Below are positions 1 to 6,043 of a stretch of DNA of 8,699 nt, in pieces. Location of the stretch: positions 1 through 8,699 of the forward strand of contig CAKUXP010000047.1 in assembly GCA_934700345.1 (NCBI GenBank), written 5' to 3'. The stretch comes from an uncultured Fibrobacter sp. (lineage in GTDB: Bacteria; Fibrobacterota; Fibrobacteria; Fibrobacterales; Fibrobacteraceae). Made by a program: the position numbers and the translations under genes. Position 1 is the first letter of the stretch. Each line of letters begins with the position of its first letter. Below the pieces are notes generated by a model. The model had not been told where the DNA came from and made no database searches. It saw only the letters and a program-made list of their open reading frames with translations.

Positions 1-88
1 AATTAGCAATGAGGAATTAGCAATGAGGAATTAGCAATGAGGAATTAGCAATGAGGAATTAGCAATGAGGAATTAGCAATGAGGAATT
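1..88. repeat. 14-bp tandem repeat, six full copies, cut by left window edge
   Basis: Six exact consecutive copies of the 14-mer AATTAGCAATGAGG occupy 1-84, followed by the first four bases (AATT) of a seventh copy before the pattern breaks at about 89. The array starts exactly at the window edge, so its true length is unknown. The copies are identical, which suggests recent slippage or expansion. There is no spacer between units, so it is not a CRISPR array. The unit is not a multiple of three and no gene covers it. Confidence 0.97.
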
Positions 89-232
89 GACAGTCTAGCG
101 AACTGTAAGTTGTCAGGAATCAGTGGTTAGAGCTTAGTTGGTAGTTGACAAAAGTCAGATATCAGTGACTAGCGAGCAGTTAGGGAACAGGGAGAAGGGA
201 TTAGGGATTGGACTGTCGAACGAGCCGTTGTC

Positions 233-274
233 AGAGCTTAGATCTTAGATCTTAGAGCTTAGAGCTTAGATTTG
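233..274. repeat. Short heptamer tandem array (AGAGCTT / AGATCTT)
   Basis: Five consecutive 7-bp units read AGAGCTT, AGATCTT, AGATCTT, AGAGCTT, AGAGCTT (233-267), followed by a decayed sixth, AGATTTG (268-274). An isolated related word, TTAGAGCTTAG, occurs earlier at 127-137. The two unit variants alternate rather than decaying steadily. No function is evident; simple-sequence slippage is the plainest explanation. Confidence 0.85.
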
Positions 275-406
275 CAGACGTCTATATTCTTTCAGAAGTT
301 TAATGTCTGCGACGCTGTCAAAAGCCCACTGAATTGTCGGAGTACGGGACTGACATCGTATCGTGTTCCTCGTACCGTTTCCTAAAAGCCTAGACGTCCG
401 CCGCCC

Positions 407-431
407 AATTCCGCATTCCTAATACCTCATT
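407..431 (-). repeat. Degenerate inverted copy of the 14-bp repeat
   Basis: Positions 407-431 match the reverse complement of about one and three-quarter units of the left-edge 14-mer at 22 of 25 bases; the mismatches fall at 413, 418 and 424. The copy faces the array at 1-88 from about 320 bp away, so the gene-free stretch between them is bounded by inverted versions of the same sequence. The match was found by eye. Confidence 0.6.
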
Positions 432-482
432 TTCACCCGTCCGCGGACTATTCCCAAATCCCTGCAACTTAGAAATCTGCGC

Positions 483-514
483 AAAAAAAGACCGCTCGGA
501 AAATCGAACGGTCC
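483..514 (-). terminator. Rho-independent terminator of the dapA operon
   Basis: Read on the minus strand, a 9-bp stem (GACCGTTCG pairing with CGAGCGGTC) encloses a 6-nt loop and runs directly into seven T residues (483-489 as A on the plus strand). The one imperfect pair is a U-G wobble only in minus-strand RNA (it would be C-A on the plus strand), which supports minus-strand use. It lies about 20 bp past the stop of the acidic protein gene. Confidence 0.9.
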
Positions 515-533
515 ATTTGCGAAATTTCGAAAA

Positions 534-1121
534 TCAGCCGTTTTCTTCTTCGGCGTTTTCCTTGGCGTAGGCGTCCTGCATTTTCTTGAGGGCCGCTTTC
601 GGGTCGAGTTCGATCTCTTCCGAGGCTTCATCGACAAGCGTCGCAAAATCGTTATACCAGTCGGTGAAAATTTCGACCTGTACATGGTCCGGTCCGGGGA
701 GCGTGAGACGCACGCCACATTCGTCGCCGATACGCTCGTTGTAGTCGTCGAGCTTCGGTTTCAGGAGCGCGAGATCCATGCCGTCGAGGTCTTCCGGGTC
801 AAGCCAGATCGGAGCTTCCTTGCCGTCTTCGGACTTGTCTTCGACTGTTTCGCCTTCGTCCTTGCAGGAGCAGCAGCACGAATCGTCTCCGCATTCCTCA
901 CCGGAATCGTAATAGAACTCGTCGTCTTCGAGGTAGAGCGTTTCGACAAAGACGCACTTGGAACCGAGGGCTTTCGCCACTTCGACAAATTCCTGGAACG
1001 TCCCGCCAAAGTAGCGGACCGTTTCCGCATCGGAATTGATTTCCTGGACGGGAACAGGCAAGAATCCGAATTTCTTCAGATTCTCGAAAATTTCATCGGT
1101 AACGGTTTTTGTTTCGGCCAT
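534..1121 (-). CDS. Acidic Cys-cluster protein of unknown function, downstream of dapA
   Basis: I do not recognise this 195-residue protein. It is strongly acidic: I count 52 Asp/Glu against 17 Lys/Arg. No signal peptide or membrane segment is visible, so it is probably cytoplasmic. The N-terminal third (about 1-65) and the C-terminal part (about 105-185) look folded, with alternating hydrophobic residues. They are joined by a low-complexity acidic stretch (about 65-103) carrying a dense cysteine group: Cys77, Cys82, Cys83, Cys84 and Cys86, with Cys56 and Cys135 outside it. The cluster could bind a metal, but this is inference. The start is well supported: AAGGA lies about 8 bp upstream and overlaps the dapA stop codon (TAAGGA), so the gene is almost certainly cotranscribed with dapA and perhaps translationally coupled. 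A strong terminator follows. Confidence 0.88.
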   Translation of the reverse strand: MAETKTVTDEIFENLKKFGFLPVPVQEINSDAETVRYFGGTFQEFVEVAKALGSKCVFVETLYLEDDEFYYDSGEECGDDSCCCSCKDEGETVEDKSEDGKEAPIWLDPEDLDGMDLALLKPKLDDYNERIGDECGVRLTLPGPDHVQVEIFTDWYNDFATLVDEASEEIELDPKAALKKMQDAYAKENAEEENG

Positions 1122-1131
1122 TTTGAATTCC

Positions 1132-2088
1132 TTATTGGTGATACTTGAGAAGGGATGGAGCCTTTTCCCGGATGAGCTTCAGGATGCGCATTTCGGCTTC
1201 GTCCCCGCGTGCTGTTTCGCGGACGCTTACGAGCGGGAGGAAAAGCGGGCTGTTGAAAAGCGTACCGAGCGGAATCGGGTTCTTGCGGCAGAAAGTGGTT
1301 TCCACATAGTCTCGGGCGGCGTCCTGTAAATCGTCGCACTTGGTAAATTCGCCATTCTGGAAGGCTTTGTAAAGATCCACGAAAATCTTGCAGGCTTCGG
1401 GGATGTTGCCCGATGCGCTGATTAAGCCAGTTCCGCCCATTTCAAGAAGATCGATGAACGAGGCGTCCTCGCCGCTCATGACGGCAAAGTCCTTGTCCTT
1501 CGTCTCCTTGATAACGCGGAGCGTATCTTCGTGATACTTTTCCCCGATTTTAAATTCCACGGCCTGCTTGAGACCGATGATGTTCTTGTCTTCGGCGAGC
1601 CGGATTAGCGTGTCGGGATGGACGTAGCTGGAAGTTCTTCCGGGGACGTTGTAGATGACGATTTTCGCACCGGTTTCGCGGCTAATCGTGAGGAAATGTT
1701 CGACGAGTCCTTCTTGCGGAGGATTATTGTAGTAGCCGGTCACGCAGAGAACCGCGACCGGGGCTATCTTCTGGACGTTCTCGATGATTTCGATGGATTC
1801 CCGCGTGCAGTTGGAGCCTGCGCCGGCGATGACGGGAACGCGCCCATCGACATAGTCGAGCGTAAACTTGATAATGTCGAGATGCTGGCTCGGGGAGACC
1901 GTTGCGCTCTGGCCTGTGGTTACGGCGGGAAGTACTCCTGCGGCTCCTGCGGCGATGACATCGTCAATCATCTGGCCCATCTTTTTAAAATCGATGGAAT
2001 TCCTGAGGTGCTTGGGATCGTCGTCCTTGATGGGCGTAAAGAGGGCAGGGAAAACCCCGCGAAGTTGGGAAGCGTTTGTAATCTGCAT
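1132..2088 (-). CDS. dapA: 4-hydroxy-tetrahydrodipicolinate synthase (DapA)
   Basis: A 318-residue TIM-barrel protein of the DHDPS/N-acetylneuraminate lyase family. DHDPS condenses pyruvate with aspartate semialdehyde, the first committed step to diaminopimelate and lysine, in the cytoplasm. Visible active-site elements are the TTG motif (57-59), a GYYNNPPQEGL block (118-128) giving the catalytic tyrosine pair, IYNVPGRTS with Tyr146 and Arg151, and the Schiff-base lysine Lys174 in GLK. The Arg after YNVPG is typical of DHDPS rather than neuraminate lyases, which is why I call it dapA. Oddities: the usual TTGE is TTGQ (Gln60), the lysine motif reads GLKQA rather than the common G(I/L)K(E/D)A, and the protein is about 20-25 residues longer than typical DapA. 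The gene is first in a minus-strand unit with the acidic protein gene. Its start has no strong Shine-Dalgarno and lies only about 3 bp from a promoter-like box. Confidence 0.88.
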   Translation of the reverse strand: MQITNASQLRGVFPALFTPIKDDDPKHLRNSIDFKKMGQMIDDVIAAGAAGVLPAVTTGQSATVSPSQHLDIIKFTLDYVDGRVPVIAGAGSNCTRESIEIIENVQKIAPVAVLCVTGYYNNPPQEGLVEHFLTISRETGAKIVIYNVPGRTSSYVHPDTLIRLAEDKNIIGLKQAVEFKIGEKYHEDTLRVIKETKDKDFAVMSGEDASFIDLLEMGGTGLISASGNIPEACKIFVDLYKAFQNGEFTKCDDLQDAARDYVETTFCRKNPIPLGTLFNSPLFLPLVSVRETARGDEAEMRILKLIREKAPSLLKYHQ

Positions 2089-2090
2089 AG

Positions 2091-2110
2091 CCTAAAAATA
2101 GACAAAAACG
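2091..2110 (-). promoter_or_regulatory. Candidate promoter box for dapA
   Basis: On the minus strand the sequence TTTTTGTCTATTTTTAG ends three bases before the dapA ATG. It resembles the TTTTCTATATTG-like boxes ahead of the lipoprotein and leuC genes. If it acts as a -10 region, transcription would start at or inside the first codons, which would fit the lack of a clear ribosome binding site (a leaderless or near-leaderless mRNA) but could equally mean the box is chance AT-rich sequence. Confidence 0.3.
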
Positions 2111-2181
2111 AAACGAATTTCCCCTATCCGGCAAAATTTTTCTTAGGAAATGCAAAATATTTCGCTCAGGAAAAATTTCAA

Positions 2182-2220
2182 TTTGCCGCTTTGGATATAG
2201 ATTATAGGCTAAAAAGGTGG
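2182..2220 (+). promoter_or_regulatory. Candidate promoter and RBS for the GH74 gene
   Basis: In the 138-bp divergent intergenic region, TTTGCC (2182-2187) is followed after 14 bp by TTATAG (2202-2207), with an overlapping TATAG at 2196-2200. Spacing is shorter than the sigma-70 optimum, so the exact elements are uncertain. The ribosome binding site AAGGTGG (2214-2220) is clear and sits 6 bp before the chosen ATG at 2227, which decides the start of the GH74 gene against an upstream in-frame extension. Confidence 0.4.
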
Positions 2221-2226
2221 TGTGCC

Positions 2227-5049
2227 ATGTTCAAAAAAGTTTCGCTGCTTTCGTTTGCGGCTTTTTCGTTCGCTTTTTCCGCGAAATCCTCTTCGGATTT
2301 TATCTGGAGCAATGTCACGATGGGAGGCGGAGGCTTTGTCTCTGCCGTGATAGCCTCTCCTGTCGATAAAAACCTCTTTTACGCCCGGACGGATGTCGGC
2401 GGAGCTTACCGTTGGGACGAAACGTCCGAGAAGTGGGTTTCGATGATGGACTGGGTCGATGTCTCGGAACGCGGGCTTCTGGGCGTGGAAGCTCTCGCGG
2501 TCGATCCGCAGGAAAGCGGAAAGGTCTATATGGTGGCGGGGACTAGCTACTGGAATGACGGACGTACGGCGTTTCTCCGGTCCTCGGACAGGGGAAAAAG
2601 CTGGGAAGTCATCTACACGTGGGATTCGACCGGCGTGAAAGGCGGAAGCGTCACCTGGTTCAAGGCTCACGGAAACGGGATGGGGCGCGGAAACGGCGAA
2701 GCTCTCGCCATCGATCCGAACAATCCCGATGTGATGTTTTACGGCTCGAAAAACAGGGGTCTCTGGAAATCGGCGGACAACGGAAGCTCGTGGAGCCATG
2801 TCGATGCATGGACGAAGGCTGCCGGGAGCGACACGACGTGGAACGGTTCCGGCTTCTCGTTCGTGCAGTTCGCGCCGGGAAGTTCGAAGGTTCTCTATGC
2901 GGGATTTCTCCGCGAAGGAACCAAGGGAAAAAGTTTTGAAAACGTCTTCACATCGGCAGATGGCGGGGCGACCTGGGCGGCTCTCCCGATACCGGACAGC
3001 TTGCGCTCGACAGCGGGCGGTTCGATTGTCCGGCTGATGCCGCAGCGGGCGGTCGTTTCCAAGGACAATTCCTTTCTAGCTGTGACCTTTGCCGACGGTG
3101 CGGGTCCTCATTCGATGGGGTGGGACGAAGGCTGGGGAATGATCTATGACGGCTTTGGCCGCGGCGCGGTCCTCCGCTATGACGTTAAAGGCAAAACGTG
3201 GACCGATATTTCGCCGGAAGATTTTATCGATGAAGGCAAAACGGGAACATCCGAATACGACAATTCGGACTATTCCAAAATGGACAAGTATAAGTATCTC
3301 GCGCCGTACGGGGGCATTTCCATCGATCCGAACAATTCCGACATGATGATTGTAACGACGGAAGGATATCGCGGTCCCCAATTCTGGTATACGCAGACAA
3401 GCGATACCAGCGGAACATGGAAAGACGAGTGGGGATCCAATATCTACGTGACGGTAGATGGCGGAAAGACCTGGGCGGCTTCTTTCAAGTATTATTGGAT
3501 GGAAGGCGGTTTCTACCCGACGGTTCGACAGATGAACGAAAACGGCATCGGATGGATGAAGAGCAGCTCGATTCATTGGGCTGGAAGCGTTTCTATCGAT
3601 CCGTTTAACAAAAACCGGGTCTTTGTAACTTCCGGAAACGGCGTGTTTCGTTGCGACAATATCCTGGACTATGAAATTATCCCGGCAGGAACTTATGATT
3701 CGGCGAGCAATTATTACTACGGCACTGCGGAAACCAAGAGTTCCCAGATATGGAAGGTTTCCAGCCACGGTATCGAAGAGACGGTTCCCGAAGAAGTCGT
3801 GAGCATTCCCGGCGGGCCTTTGATTTCCGTCATCGGTGACTACGACGGCTTTCGCCACGACAGTGTCTGGACTTATCCGGGCTTTCGTCATCGGACAAAC
3901 GTGAACGGGTCTAGCCTCCCTCTTGGCTCGACTCGGGGACTTGCTTATGCAAACCGCAGCGGTAAGCTTGTAAAAGTTGCCGATGCGCGAATGGTTGAGG
4001 TGAGCAAGTACCAGACGGTTCCGATCGAGCCTCTCTCGTTTTCTACAGATTCCGGAAAAACCTGGACTGTCGGCACCTATCCCAACCTGGATTCCAGCTA
4101 TAAGAAGGGAAGCGTCGCCATTTCCGCCGATGGTTCCGTTGTTGTCTGGTCTCCGGCGGAGGGCACTACTGCGGTTTTCCGTTATGCAAACTCGGCCTAT
4201 ACGACGGTTTCGGGCATTACCAATTCCGCATACGTTGTCGGCGACCCCGAAAACTCGGATGTGTTCTACGCTTATGACAAGGCTTCGGGCGTCTTTTACA
4301 AAAGTTCGGACCAGGGCAAGACTTTCGCGAAGGTTTCGGAACCAGGCAAAAGCTCTTTCAAGAAGTTCCGCGCAATTCCGGGCAAGGAAGGCGAACTGTG
4401 GCTTCCCCTCGGCGTGCAGGACGAAAAGGGAAATCCGAAAAGCGGAAACCTCTTGCATTCGACGGACGGCGGTGCGACCTGGACAAAGGCTTCGGGCGCA
4501 GGCTACACGGAAGCGGTCGGTTATGGCGTCGGGCCCAAAGGTTCGGGAATCGCCCTCTATGCGTTCACCGTGGTGGATGGCGTCACCGGAGTCTTTGAAT
4601 CGGACGATAACGGCAACACCTGGAAACGGGTAAACGACGATGGCCATGAATACGGCGGGCTTGCAAACGGCGAATTCGTCATGGGCGACATGAACACTTA
4701 CGGCGTTGTCTATATGAGCACAGCGGGTCGCGGAATAGCCGCTCGCGTTCCTGGGACATGGAAGATGGGAACGTCTTCTTCGACTTCTGCAATTTCGAAA
4801 CCAGCGCCGTCTCTCGTTCTCAGCCGCTATGCGAGCCTTGAAGGAAATGTTTTGAACCTTTCGATTCACAATTCGCGCGTAAACGTCGCGATCTTCGACT
4901 TGAAAGGCAAGCGGATTTTCCAGAAAGCCTATTCTTCTTCGACTTCCCTGGATTTAAGCGAAACCGTCCGTGCGCGCGGAACCTACATTCTTCGCGTGAC
5001 AAGCGGAAACGCTGTGCTGCTTTCGGGAAAATTCGGCATCTTGCGGTAG
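2227..5049 (+). CDS. Secreted GH74 xyloglucanase with C-terminal sorting-like domain
   Basis: A 940-residue glycoside hydrolase family 74 protein; the family cleaves the beta-1,4-glucan backbone of xyloglucan. Residues 1-18 form a signal peptide (Lys3-4, hydrophobic core, AFSA then Lys). The mature protein opens with the family signature: VTMGGGGFVSA (30-40), then RTDVGGAYRWD (54-64) containing Asp56, the expected catalytic base. Eight Asp boxes (SxDxGxTW type) begin near residues 119, 182, 243, 409, 606, 693, 745 and 792, as expected for two seven-bladed beta-propellers. The block IHWAGSVSIDPFN (449-461) lies where the second catalytic acid is expected; a Ser stands at 454 and the nearest Asp is 458. 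After a Ser-rich linker (849-858), residues about 862-940 form a beta-rich tail (VAIFDLKGKRIF, then GTYILRV) resembling type IX-like C-terminal sorting domains of Fibrobacter and Bacteroidetes enzymes. The open frame extends upstream to 1618, but that part is antisense to dapA; the ATG at 2227 has a good RBS and begins a signal peptide. Confidence 0.93.
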   Translation: MFKKVSLLSFAAFSFAFSAKSSSDFIWSNVTMGGGGFVSAVIASPVDKNLFYARTDVGGAYRWDETSEKWVSMMDWVDVSERGLLGVEALAVDPQESGKVYMVAGTSYWNDGRTAFLRSSDRGKSWEVIYTWDSTGVKGGSVTWFKAHGNGMGRGNGEALAIDPNNPDVMFYGSKNRGLWKSADNGSSWSHVDAWTKAAGSDTTWNGSGFSFVQFAPGSSKVLYAGFLREGTKGKSFENVFTSADGGATWAALPIPDSLRSTAGGSIVRLMPQRAVVSKDNSFLAVTFADGAGPHSMGWDEGWGMIYDGFGRGAVLRYDVKGKTWTDISPEDFIDEGKTGTSEYDNSDYSKMDKYKYLAPYGGISIDPNNSDMMIVTTEGYRGPQFWYTQTSDTSGTWKDEWGSNIYVTVDGGKTWAASFKYYWMEGGFYPTVRQMNENGIGWMKSSSIHWAGSVSIDPFNKNRVFVTSGNGVFRCDNILDYEIIPAGTYDSASNYYYGTAETKSSQIWKVSSHGIEETVPEEVVSIPGGPLISVIGDYDGFRHDSVWTYPGFRHRTNVNGSSLPLGSTRGLAYANRSGKLVKVADARMVEVSKYQTVPIEPLSFSTDSGKTWTVGTYPNLDSSYKKGSVAISADGSVVVWSPAEGTTAVFRYANSAYTTVSGITNSAYVVGDPENSDVFYAYDKASGVFYKSSDQGKTFAKVSEPGKSSFKKFRAIPGKEGELWLPLGVQDEKGNPKSGNLLHSTDGGATWTKASGAGYTEAVGYGVGPKGSGIALYAFTVVDGVTGVFESDDNGNTWKRVNDDGHEYGGLANGEFVMGDMNTYGVVYMSTAGRGIAARVPGTWKMGTSSSTSAISKPAPSLVLSRYASLEGNVLNLSIHNSRVNVAIFDLKGKRIFQKAYSSSTSLDLSETVRARGTYILRVTSGNAVLLSGKFGILR

Positions 5050-5067
5050 CTTTCGCTTTCCATTTTG

Positions 5068-5098
5068 TTTTCCCTGCGAATCTTGCGGGGAAAATTTT
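5068..5098 (+). terminator. Hairpin terminator after the GH74 gene
   Basis: TTTTCCCTGC (5068-5077) pairs with GCGGGGAAAA (5085-5094) around a 7-nt loop, with one U-G wobble, and is followed by TTTTAT (5095-5100). It begins 18 bp past the GH74 stop. The T run is short and the right arm overlaps the probable promoter of the next gene, so termination may be incomplete. Confidence 0.7.
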
Positions 5099-5104
5099 AT
5101 ATTG
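5083..5104 (+). promoter_or_regulatory. Candidate promoter for the lipoprotein gene
   Basis: TTGCGGGG is followed by AAAATTTT and then ATATTG (5099-5104). The same block AAAATTTT-(CT)-ATATTG, with a TTG 16-17 bp before the ATATTG, precedes leuC. The -10-like TATATT is at 5098-5103. The element is embedded in the right arm and tail of the preceding terminator. The spacing from TTG to TATATT (about 9 bp between hexamers) is not standard sigma-70. Confidence 0.45.
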
Positions 5105-5110
5105 ACCGAA

Positions 5111-5126
5111 AAGAGGTATGGATTTG
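5111..5126 (+). promoter_or_regulatory. RBS whose spacing favours a TTG over the ATG start
   Basis: AAGAGG (5111-5116) is the only ribosome-binding-like sequence here. It leaves only one base before the ATG at 5118 but seven before an in-frame TTG at 5124-5126. Either the ATG is used with poor spacing or translation begins at the TTG, two codons later; the signal peptide is intact either way. Confidence 0.5.
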
Positions 5127-5978
5127 AAAAACGGAAAAATTCTCCTGGCTGCGGTGCTTGTCTTTTTATCCGCCTGCGCAATTGACGGAAGATACGGTCA
5201 TGTTGAAAAGGTTCGGGTCAATATTCCCGCTTCGCCGGAAATTCACGGTGCGGGGCATTACCAGAAACCGAATACGAAATATTGGCGGGCTGCCGCGAAC
5301 GTGCATCTCGGAAGAGAAGAACGGGCAAATGTCGAGGGCGTTACGAATAAGCTCGGCAACTGTTACGACATCGAACATTGCCGTGGAGGCACGCAAATCG
5401 CAGTGGACGAAAATGTCGATGCGGAATACAGGACCGTCTATCCGGTTGTCTCGGCAAGCCTTGAAAACCTGCGCAAGGAGGATCTGTTCCTTTGGAGCTG
5501 GGGCTTTGGAATCAATCGCGGCATCTACGGTTTCGGAACGCTTGGCTTGAATTCTCGGCATTTTGAAGTCGGCGTTTCCCTGGGGCTTTGGATAATGGCG
5601 CACGACCAGGCGTTTTCGGGGTCGTCCTACAGCTGTGTCAAGTGGCTCTGGGATAAAGACTATCACTTAAGCCGGAGCGGTTTCGCCGAGGAAGGGGGCG
5701 TTTTTGATGCGAGCTTCCTTTACGGGCTGTATGCCGGCGCCTTTTTTGGAAAGTTTTCTTTCTTGCTTTCGGCGGAAATCTACAGGCCCAACCTTTTTGT
5801 CAGCGATAAGGATATCCACGCCGACTTTGAACTGCCCTACGTGATAACGGAATTCCTGGAAATCGGCTACTGGATAACCGAAAAATGGGAAATCTATTCA
5901 GGCGTTGCGAACATTCTGGGCGACTTTGAAGGCTGGCACTTTTCGGCTCTTGGCGGCGTCCGCTTTTACTGGATCTAG
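5118..5978 (+). CDS. Putative outer-membrane-associated lipoprotein, function unknown
   Basis: A 286-residue protein that I do not recognise. The N-terminus is a lipoprotein signal peptide: Lys4 and Lys7, a hydrophobic core (8-16), then the lipobox LSAC with Cys20 as the lipidation site. Residues after Cys20 are AIDG, with no Asp at +2, so the outer membrane is a likely destination by the enterobacterial rule, which may not hold here. Residues 21-115 are polar and contain Cys82 and Cys88, a possible disulfide, with Cys173 further on. From about 123 to the end the chain alternates aromatic/hydrophobic and polar residues in runs split by turns (123-145, 149-162, 198-223, 239-268, 275-286) and ends in Phe-Tyr-Trp-Ile, a pattern suggestive of membrane-like beta strands. 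A small barrel or a beta-rich soluble domain are both possible. It has its own probable promoter and is not clearly in an operon with the GH74 gene or leuC. The start could be the TTG at 5124. Confidence 0.8.
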   Translation: MDLKNGKILLAAVLVFLSACAIDGRYGHVEKVRVNIPASPEIHGAGHYQKPNTKYWRAAANVHLGREERANVEGVTNKLGNCYDIEHCRGGTQIAVDENVDAEYRTVYPVVSASLENLRKEDLFLWSWGFGINRGIYGFGTLGLNSRHFEVGVSLGLWIMAHDQAFSGSSYSCVKWLWDKDYHLSRSGFAEEGGVFDASFLYGLYAGAFFGKFSFLLSAEIYRPNLFVSDKDIHADFELPYVITEFLEIGYWITEKWEIYSGVANILGDFEGWHFSALGGVRFYWI

Positions 5979-5985
5979 CGAACCC

Positions 5986-6008
5986 TTGACGCAAAATTTT
6001 CTATATTG
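5986..6008 (+). promoter_or_regulatory. Candidate promoter for leuCD
   Basis: TTGACG (5986-5991) precedes AAAATTTT (5993-6000) and TATATT (6002-6007). The AAAATTTT-ATATTG block is shared with the lipoprotein gene. A start about 7 bp past TATATT would give a leader of roughly 30 nt before the leuC ATG. The 10-bp gap between hexamers is too short for a classic sigma-70 promoter, so TTGACG may be incidental and TATATT the main element. I see no leader peptide or T-box structure in the short leader. Confidence 0.5.
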
Positions 6009-6043
6009 CGGCTTGTCTTTATAAAACCATCTGAAGGTGTTCT

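Larger units (their letters stand above)
89..482. other. Gene-free intergenic stretch with degenerate simple repeats
   Basis: I see no credible coding region on either strand in this stretch. It is built from short recurring words rich in TTAG, AGCTTAG and GGGATTAGGGA, including two related words CTAGCGAAC (95-103) and CTAGCGAGC (about 170-178), and a small hairpin ACAGT/ACTGT (90-94 with 102-106). The composition and slipped-word texture look like decayed tandem repeats rather than a gene remnant. The separately listed heptamer array and the inverted 14-mer copy lie inside it. Confidence 0.7.

Noticed and set aside
1..88. CRISPR array
   Set aside because: The units are contiguous 14-mers with no spacers and no dyad structure, and there are no cas genes nearby.
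684..1148. 154-codon plus-strand open frame
   Set aside because: It is antisense to the acidic protein gene, whose RBS, operon position and terminator favour the minus strand. Its Phe/Val/Glu-rich translation is the mirror of acidic codons.
1618..2226. Upstream in-frame extension of the GH74 open frame by 203 codons
   Set aside because: It lies antisense to dapA, has no family similarity that I can see, and the ATG at 2227 has a good RBS and begins a signal peptide.
3076..4869. 597-codon open frame on the minus strand
   Set aside because: It is fully antisense to the GH74 gene, whose motifs and Asp boxes are unambiguous. The translation is Arg/Ile-rich with no recognisable domain, as expected from a complementary-strand shadow.
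6009..6043. Leucine leader peptide or T-box attenuator ahead of leuC
   Set aside because: The leader is too short for a T-box. There is no small ORF with leucine codons and no terminator hairpin between the promoter-like box and the start.
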